Below, in pieces: positions 42,276 to 47,273 of a DNA stretch of 47,273 nucleotides. Location of the stretch: contig JACQYK010000285.1 of the NCBI GenBank assembly GCA_016208255.1, positions 1 to 47,273 on the forward strand, read 5' to 3'. Positions within the stretch are counted from its first letter, which is position 1. Each line of letters opens with the position of its first letter. This stretch comes from Deltaproteobacteria bacterium. Lineage in GTDB: Bacteria > Desulfobacterota > RBG-13-43-22. The notes under the pieces were generated by a model. That model ran no database searches and had not been told where the DNA came from. It saw only the letters and a list, made by a program, of their open reading frames with translations. The position numbers were made by a program, and so were the translations under genes.

Positions 42276-43413
42276 ACATTTCAACCGGTTTGCGGGTGGA
42301 GCGGAATCTTATGCCGTTTCTTTGGCCCGGTCCCTGGTCAAGGCCGGCTGGGAGGTGCATCTCTTCGGAGAGTCATGGGATGGAGAACCCGAAGGGGCCG
42401 TATTTCATCGGATGAATATTCCGCGCTGGTGGCCGGGATGGGCCAGAATCCTCCGCTTCGCCCTGGAGCATCGCCGCCGAACAGGATCCGGAGCCTTTCA
42501 AATTGTATTGGGATTTGGCAATACGATTTATATGAACGTCTATCAGAGTCATGGGGGGGTCCACTGGTGCTCCTCCAGACGGCTGGTTTATGCCGAGTCC
42601 AATGTCGTGTTCCGCTGGGTGAAAAGACTGGTTATTGGGCTCTCTCCCAAACAGTGGATGCGTCATTGGATCGAGTCCGCTCCTTTCCGTATGTCCTCCT
42701 CTCCTCGAATTATCGCGATCTCCCAAATGGTAAAGGACGACATGGTTCGCTCCTTCGGTATTGACGGCCAGCGCATCGAGTTGGTCTATAACGGGGTCGA
42801 TACGGCTCGGTTTTATCCGGGATTGCGTGATCGTTTTCGCGGGCCTTGGCGACGGACGCTGGGGCTTGGGCCCGAAGAGGTGGTATTTCTCTTGGTGGCC
42901 TACGCGCTTAAAAAGAAAGGGATCATCCCGCTCATTGAAGCGGCGAAGATTCTCAAGGACCGTCTGGGAGAAGGGTTCCGCGTGGTAGTGGCCGGAGGCC
43001 AGCCTTCCCTCCGGCTGTCCAGCCGCTTGGCCAGACTGAATCTGTCCAGGACGGTAATTTTCGCCGGACGAATTCGTAACATGGAGGAATGTTATGCCAA
43101 CAGCGATGTCCTGGTGCTTCCCACCTTCTACGACGCCGGCAGCCTGGTAGTTTTCGAAGCCATGGCCAGTCAGCTGCCCTGCATCACCACCCGAGCCAAC
43201 GGATCAGCTGGGATTATCACTGAGGGTGTCGACGGATTCATTCTGGACCATCCGCCACAAGCGGAAGATCTGGCCAAGAAAATGGCATTACTCCTTGATC
43301 CGACTCGACGTGAATCTATGGGGCGGGCCGCGGCCAACAAAGTTCTCGGGTATACTATTGAGCGAAACCATCAGGCGGTCCTGCAAATCCTGGATGAGGT
43401 CGCGGGACGATGA
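42250..43413 (+). CDS. WaaG-like GT4 glycosyltransferase
   Basis: Family 4 (GT-B) transferase of 387 residues resembling WaaG, LPS glucosyltransferase I, which extends the heptose region of the core. The N-terminal domain includes LALEHFNRFAGGAESYAVSL. The hinge region has LVYNGVDTARFYPG. The C-terminal donor domain has VAGGQPSLRLSSRLARLN and the EX7E-type segment PTFYDAGSLVVFEAMASQLP, followed by TRANGSAGIITEGVDGFI. The start lies 26 bases inside the preceding gene, suggesting coupling. The exact sugar is not determinable. Confidence 0.88.
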   Translation: MKTIALALEHFNRFAGGAESYAVSLARSLVKAGWEVHLFGESWDGEPEGAVFHRMNIPRWWPGWARILRFALEHRRRTGSGAFQIVLGFGNTIYMNVYQSHGGVHWCSSRRLVYAESNVVFRWVKRLVIGLSPKQWMRHWIESAPFRMSSSPRIIAISQMVKDDMVRSFGIDGQRIELVYNGVDTARFYPGLRDRFRGPWRRTLGLGPEEVVFLLVAYALKKKGIIPLIEAAKILKDRLGEGFRVVVAGGQPSLRLSSRLARLNLSRTVIFAGRIRNMEECYANSDVLVLPTFYDAGSLVVFEAMASQLPCITTRANGSAGIITEGVDGFILDHPPQAEDLAKKMALLLDPTRRESMGRAAANKVLGYTIERNHQAVLQILDEVAGR

Positions 43414-43495
43414 AAAAGAAAGGAATGATGGAAGAAGTCAATGCGGGGTAACTTATTTTCTCAACCTTTTCCCCAAAGCCACAAGGGCATTTTTC

Positions 43496-43524
43496 TTTAC
43501 AAGTGATTAAAAGGGTCGAATAAT
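43496..43524 (+). promoter_or_regulatory. Possible promoter before the second GT2 gene
   Basis: TTTACA (43496-43501) and AATAAT (43519-43524) at 17-base spacing in the 241-base gap 43414-43654. The gap contains no gene I can support. The distance to the ATG at 43655 is long (130 bases), so confidence is low. Confidence 0.33.
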
Positions 43525-43654
43525 ATAGACTGGATTTGGTAAAATATTTTCCTCCGTTTCCGGTTAAGGCCAAGGCTTCATTTTCAGGTCCAGGTGCGAT
43601 GAGACCCTTATTAGCAAGAAAAAACATCAAGAAAAAACGAATTTAGAGAGTGGC

Positions 43655-44572
43655 ATGGACCTTTCCCTTGTGATTGTCAACTGGAACACCCGAGAACTCC
43701 TCTTGAAATGCCTGACTTCCGTATACGAAACCATCTCTGACCTCTGTTTTGAAGTATGGCTGGTGGACAATGCCTCCACGGATGGCAGCCTGACGGCGGT
43801 TGATGGGCGGTTTCCAAAGGTCCGGTTGATTCGGAATTCCCGAAATCTCGGATTCGCCGCGGCCAATAACCAGGCACTGGGACAGATCAAGGGGCGGTAT
43901 GCGCTGTTGGTCAACACGGATGTGGTGATCACCAAGGGATCCGTTCAGGCATTATTCCGATTTATGGAGGATACCGTGGAAGCGGGAATGGCCTGCGGAC
44001 AGTTGTTGAATCTCGACGGGACCAAGCAGAATTCGATTGCCAATTTACCATCGCCGGCCTTACTGCTGACCAACGAGACGCTGCTCAGAATACTCTTTCC
44101 GAAAGCCTACCCGAGTAAGCTTCGTCGATACGAATCGCCCATCGAGGTGGAATCCTGCATTGGCGCCTGCCTGATGGTTCGAAAGACGGCCATGGACGCT
44201 GTGGGTCTTCTTGACGAACGTTTTTTCTTCTATTTCGAAGAAACGGATTGGGCCTGCCGAATGCGAAAAGCCGGGTGGAAGGTTTTTTTTGTCCCGGCAG
44301 CTCGGTTTTTTCACGCCCAGGGCCAAAGCGTAGGGCATGAGGCTCAAAGCCGATTGCTCTTTTATCGTTCTCGATATCAATATCTCAAGAAGTGGTTCCC
44401 CAAAAGCTATCAATTGATGGTTATTGCAGTTATGCTCCGGCTCCTGGTGAATACCTTCCTGACTGGAGTCGGGGTCCTTTTCACGGGTTTTTACAGGCCC
44501 CAAATGACACATAAATTTTTAATATATATAAAGATTTTGATATGGCACCTTCGGGGATGCCCCCTTGACTAA
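43655..44572 (+). CDS. GT2 glycosyltransferase, rhamnosyltransferase-like
   Basis: Family 2 transferase of 305 residues with the layout of rhamnosyl/galactofuranosyl transferases of O-antigen and core synthesis. It has DLSLVIVNWNTRELLLKCL, WLVDNASTDGSLTAV and RNLGFAAANNQALGQ, a DxD-position NTDVVIT, and the catalytic region DERFFFYFEETDWACRMRKA. A C-terminal hydrophobic helix (about 252-280) anchors it to the membrane. It ends 48 bases before the last GT39 gene. The sugar cannot be assigned. Confidence 0.87.
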   Translation: MDLSLVIVNWNTRELLLKCLTSVYETISDLCFEVWLVDNASTDGSLTAVDGRFPKVRLIRNSRNLGFAAANNQALGQIKGRYALLVNTDVVITKGSVQALFRFMEDTVEAGMACGQLLNLDGTKQNSIANLPSPALLLTNETLLRILFPKAYPSKLRRYESPIEVESCIGACLMVRKTAMDAVGLLDERFFFYFEETDWACRMRKAGWKVFFVPAARFFHAQGQSVGHEAQSRLLFYRSRYQYLKKWFPKSYQLMVIAVMLRLLVNTFLTGVGVLFTGFYRPQMTHKFLIYIKILIWHLRGCPLD

Positions 44573-44620
44573 TCCGGGTTGTTCTCTGAATGTCCTTTAT
44601 TTTTTCGACGGGGTTCCGAT

Positions 44621-46183
44621 ATGACGTCCAATTCCAAACCCTACTACCTCTACTTGGTTGTTTTGCTTGGCCTCGCCATTCGCTTGCTGGCCTGGACCAA
44701 CACCCAGGTTGTAAATCCGGATGGGACCCTCTACATCTTCCAGGCCAAAGCCATCTATTATGGGCACAAAGAAGCCCTGTTTTGCGGTTATTCCTTCATT
44801 GCCAATTACCCGGTTATGATTGCCGGCGTATTTGGAATAGTTCAGGACTGGATTTTCGCTGCCAGGTTGGTATCGCTCCTTTTTGGAACGGCCGCCTTGA
44901 TTCCTCTTTATCTCCTCTTGCGGCGTTTTTTTGATATCCAAATCAGTGCCCTCTGCACCTTGATATTTGGAATGCTTCCGGTCTTCGTCGGTTTAAGTGT
45001 CGATATGGTCCGCGAACCCGTATGCTGGTTCTTCTTGATACTGGGATTATTCTGTTATCTAAAAGCATCCGAAGACAACATTTCCTATCAGATGCTCTTC
45101 AGTAGTTTGTCATTTTTAATGGCCGCCTGGGCCCGGATTGAAGTTTTCCTCTTTATCGCCCTTTCATTTCTGTACCTCCTTTTTGTTAAACAAGAAAATC
45201 GAATCAGGAAATTGATCTATTTTGCCGGACCTCTAATTTTTTTCCTGAGCGGGATCGGATTATATATTTATATAAACCGAGATAGCGCTTTAATGGCCCA
45301 TCTGCGTTTTAAGGAATTTGTTGACCGACTGGTATTTTTTTATGTTCAGTATAAGTCCCTCCGCGATGCCCTTAAGAGCGAAGCCTTTCTGCATAGACAT
45401 CAAATGGTGGGTTTATTTATTACGGCAGCCCGGAACAACGCCTGGCTGGTAGATTTAGGAGTATTGCTGAACCGTGTCTTGGAGACTTTATTATATCTAT
45501 TTGCTTTTGTATTGGCGGTAGGTCTGCCTGGAATATGGAAGCATATTAAGCGCAATATCCAAGCTCGGTATTTAGTGGTGCTCTCCCTAGGTTCTATGGT
45601 ATTATTATTTGTCCAAATATTTAGCACCTGGTGGATAGAATATCGCCATACCTACCTTCTGATCATTCCCTCCTTTATTATTATCGGATACGGAATAGAA
45701 CGTATCCTGCTTTATTCAATAAAGAGGTTTAAAATAGGAAGGATTGCGGTTTTTTCTATTTTATCTCTGATAATTGTCCTGTCCACTTTGCCCAAAAATC
45801 TGCAGCCAAGGGATACGGACAAGATAATATTTAAAGAGATCGGAGAAACTATCGCCAAACATAAATCCGGCGATGATGCCGCCTATATTTCAACCCCGGT
45901 TGCTATTCATCAGTGGGTCTCTTTTTATGCAAACTTGTCCTACCAGCGTGATTTTTGTCCTCTGCCGGTCAAGGTAAATTGCTGGGAGTTTAATTCAGAC
46001 AGCTACGATCAGTTTATACGCCATTTGTTAGAAAACCGAATAAAATACTTGGTCTGGACCGAGAAGCAATGGCCTGTCGATAAGATTGATTTTTCTCAAG
46101 TTCAGCATCATCTCAACTTAAAGGAGCTTGGCCGGTGGAACCACCCAATGACCGGAGAAATAATTCTGTTGGAGATTCTTTGA
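44621..46183 (+). CDS. GT39-type membrane glycosyltransferase (4)
   Basis: A 520-residue polytopic protein of the PMT_2/GT39 superfamily. The N-terminal loop reads NTQVVNPDGTLYIFQAKAIY, a divergent form of the DE-containing catalytic loop in the other three (here PDGTLYI). About ten transmembrane segments follow, with a soluble C-terminal region (about 400-520) including SFYANLSYQRDFCPLPVKVN. ATG 44621 is preferred over the in-frame TTG 44579. It closes the LPS core cluster and is more AT-rich by eye than the preceding genes. Function: probably a lipid-linked sugar transferase for core or O-polymer; unproven. Confidence 0.78.
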   Translation: MTSNSKPYYLYLVVLLGLAIRLLAWTNTQVVNPDGTLYIFQAKAIYYGHKEALFCGYSFIANYPVMIAGVFGIVQDWIFAARLVSLLFGTAALIPLYLLLRRFFDIQISALCTLIFGMLPVFVGLSVDMVREPVCWFFLILGLFCYLKASEDNISYQMLFSSLSFLMAAWARIEVFLFIALSFLYLLFVKQENRIRKLIYFAGPLIFFLSGIGLYIYINRDSALMAHLRFKEFVDRLVFFYVQYKSLRDALKSEAFLHRHQMVGLFITAARNNAWLVDLGVLLNRVLETLLYLFAFVLAVGLPGIWKHIKRNIQARYLVVLSLGSMVLLFVQIFSTWWIEYRHTYLLIIPSFIIIGYGIERILLYSIKRFKIGRIAVFSILSLIIVLSTLPKNLQPRDTDKIIFKEIGETIAKHKSGDDAAYISTPVAIHQWVSFYANLSYQRDFCPLPVKVNCWEFNSDSYDQFIRHLLENRIKYLVWTEKQWPVDKIDFSQVQHHLNLKELGRWNHPMTGEIILLEIL

Positions 46184-46438
46184 AACTCCGGAAAGGTCTT
46201 TGTCTCTGTTTGCCGGGCGTTTAACGCAGGGGCAGCAGTTCTCGGCCTCTGTCTTTCACCCAGGACCTGGGAATTAATACTTGTCTGAATAAAATTTTCA
46301 TGCCGATTGTCAATCAGCGGATTATTGTCGAACGTCGGAGAAAGGATTTAAAAAACGCATTAAATTTATAACTAATTGAATAAATTAATTATTTATATGA
46401 AAGGCCAAAGGAGGGAGAGAATAATAGCTGGTCTTGGA

Positions 46439-46454
46439 TCGACAAAAATGTCGA
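46439..46454. promoter_or_regulatory. Palindrome TCGACA-AAAA-TGTCGA, candidate activator site
   Basis: A perfect inverted repeat with 6-bp arms and a 4-base spacer, about 77 bases upstream of the -24/-12 promoter at 46530. That distance is typical for an enhancer-binding protein. The 401-base gap 46184-46584 otherwise holds no gene; GATTG-t-CAATC at 46305-46315 is a smaller palindrome. Confidence 0.45.
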
Positions 46455-46529
46455 AATGGGTTTGGGTTAAAAAGGGACAATAAAAGAAAATATTATGTTA
46501 ATACAATAAGTTAAAACATTAATTCTCCT

Positions 46530-46545
46530 TTGGCACAGGTTTTGA
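46530..46545 (+). promoter_or_regulatory. Sigma-54 (-24/-12) promoter of the ZraP-like gene
   Basis: TGGCAC (46531-46536), five bases, TTGA (46542-46545). The -24 element is perfect and the spacing is correct; the -12 element has GA in place of GC. The predicted start is near 46557, followed by AAAGGAGG and the ATG at 46585. E. coli zraP is known to be sigma-54 dependent, so the promoter type matches the gene. Confidence 0.55.
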
Positions 46546-46584
46546 AATAGAAGTCGATAAAACGATTTCTAAAAGGAGGAAAAA

Positions 46585-47127
46585 ATGGCAAGCAAATTAA
46601 AAATTTTGATGATTGGACTGGCCCTGATAGCCTTGGCCGGATCGGCTATTGCCGCCGGACCAGGATCCGGTTTTGGTGGAAATCCTAATTTTCCGGCTGG
46701 GATGGATCGTTTAAACCTGACCCCGGAACAGAAAACAAAATTGGGGGAATTGAAGGAAAAGCACTGGAAGGATACGATTTCGCTGCGTAATGAGATGCAG
46801 ATCAAGCGGTTGGAACTAAGAACCCTTTGGACCGCTCCTAATCCGGATAAGAACAAGATCCTGGCCAAACAAAAGGAACTGAATGAATTGAGGGACAAAA
46901 TGCAGGCCAAGGCTACTGATTTTAGGCTCGATATCCGAAAGACCCTGACACCGGAACAGGCCGCTCAGCTGGGTACCATGGGCTCGGGCCTGGGTTTTCA
47001 TCGGGGTATGAGGGGACGGCATGGAATGTGGCAGGGTGGTCCTGGCGGCGGTCCGGGACAAGGTCCAGGCCCCCGCGGTGGTTTTGGCCCCGGTGGCGGA
47101 TTTGGCCCCTGCCAAAATCGCCTATAA
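46585..47127 (+). CDS. ZraP/Spy-like periplasmic LTxxQ protein
   Basis: Periplasmic stress protein of the ZraP/CpxP/Spy superfamily, members of which act as zinc-binding chaperones or sensors. In 180 residues: a signal peptide (about 1-23, ending SAIAAG) and a helical domain bounded by two LTxxQ motifs (LTPEQKTKL at about 50 and LTPEQAAQL near 126). Between them are charged helices (LRNEMQIKRLELRTLW, KQKELNELRDKMQ). The C-terminal tail is rich in Gly, Pro and His/Met (FHRGMRGRHGMWQGG), a plausible metal-binding region. A strong AAAGGAGG precedes the ATG. The upstream sigma-54 promoter and palindrome suggest control by a ZraR-like activator, inferred by analogy. Confidence 0.88.
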   Translation: MASKLKILMIGLALIALAGSAIAAGPGSGFGGNPNFPAGMDRLNLTPEQKTKLGELKEKHWKDTISLRNEMQIKRLELRTLWTAPNPDKNKILAKQKELNELRDKMQAKATDFRLDIRKTLTPEQAAQLGTMGSGLGFHRGMRGRHGMWQGGPGGGPGQGPGPRGGFGPGGGFGPCQNRL

Positions 47128-47151
47128 TCTTTAATCCTCTACCCTCTCTTT

Positions 47152-47185
47152 AAGTGAGGTCTGAAAGGCAAGTCAGGCCTCACTT
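47152..47185 (+). terminator. Hairpin terminator candidate after the ZraP-like gene
   Basis: A 13-bp stem (AAGTGAGGTCTGA with its complement, one G-T pair) and an 8-base loop, 24 bases after the stop codon. No long T-run follows, so it may be a factor-dependent or weak terminator. Confidence 0.45.
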
Positions 47186-47221
47186 GAATTACCTACCTGA
47201 TACCAAGACCCTAACGAACTA

Positions 47222-47256
47222 GTTCTCATCCGGAAAAGACCTTTCCGGATGAGAAC
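47222..47256. terminator. Perfect 15-bp hairpin at the window end
   Basis: GTTCTCATCCGGAAA-AGACC-TTTCCGGATGAGAAC is a perfect 15-bp stem with a 5-base loop. It could be a bidirectional terminator between the ZraP-like gene and whatever lies beyond 47273, although T-tracts are lacking on both sides. Confidence 0.45.
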
Positions 47257-47273
47257 ACACATTTGCCAGTTAT

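Overview
The window looks like chromosomal DNA of a Gram-negative, probably anaerobic bacterium of the former Deltaproteobacteria (Desulfobacterota). This is inferred from gene content and order: a long lysS-lolC-lolD-bamA-ompH-lpxD-fabZ-lpxA-lpxI-Gfo/Idh/MocA-lpxB-msbA run, LpxI in place of LpxH, and a TauE/SafE exporter operon with a DUF4881-like lipoprotein. No rRNA, tRNA, CRISPR array or transposase gene was recognised. Genes are dense, often overlap by 4-26 bases, and mostly run on the + strand.

Layout. (1) 1-6422 (+): rplI-dnaB, then hflX and a large PEP-synthase-like dikinase. (2) 6401-11434 (-): a six-gene set, apparently one transcript from a strong sigma-54 type promoter at 11507-11521. 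It encodes a small membrane protein, a TauE/SafE anion exporter, a DUF4881-like lipoprotein, an unknown membrane protein, a Cache-type histidine kinase and a single-domain response regulator. (3) 11988-27902 (+): lysS, then outer-membrane biogenesis: lipoprotein export (LolC, LolD), barrel assembly (BamA with an extra N-terminal domain), the chaperone OmpH/Skp, the early lipid A pathway (LpxD, FabZ, LpxA, LpxI, LpxB), the flippase MsbA and an ArnT-like glycosyltransferase. (4) 27944-30770 (-): two PAP2 phosphatases and a second ArnT-like transferase. (5) 31131-37089 (+): LptF, LpxK, an LpxL-type acyltransferase, a third ArnT-like transferase, a PagL-like lipid A deacylase and a Trm112-like zinc protein. 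(6) 37432-46183 (+): the LPS core cluster with WaaA (Kdo transferase), two heptosyltransferases, WaaE-like and WaaG-like transferases, another GT2 enzyme and a fourth GT39 membrane protein. (7) 46585-47127 (+): a ZraP/Spy-like periplasmic protein behind a second sigma-54 type promoter and an upstream palindrome.

Together, regions 3-6 encode most of a lipid A/core LPS pathway, with transport and several candidate lipid A remodelling enzymes. LpxC, LptG and a GnnB-type aminotransferase are not in the window.

The least explained signals are as follows. (a) Arrays of short hairpins with near-uniform geometry (7-bp stem, 2-4 nt loop) recur at three intergenic loci. Two of these loci share the same head, which starts at the upstream gene's stop codon, and the same tail, which leads into the next gene. 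(b) Two universally expected genes, hflX and lpxB, have no ATG/GTG/TTG start for their conserved N-termini and appear to start at ATT and ATC. (c) Two sigma-54 type promoters have palindromes upstream. (d) The same sigma-70 promoter module occurs twice in the LPS core cluster. (e) BamA carries a TolB-N/CsgG-like N-terminal extension.
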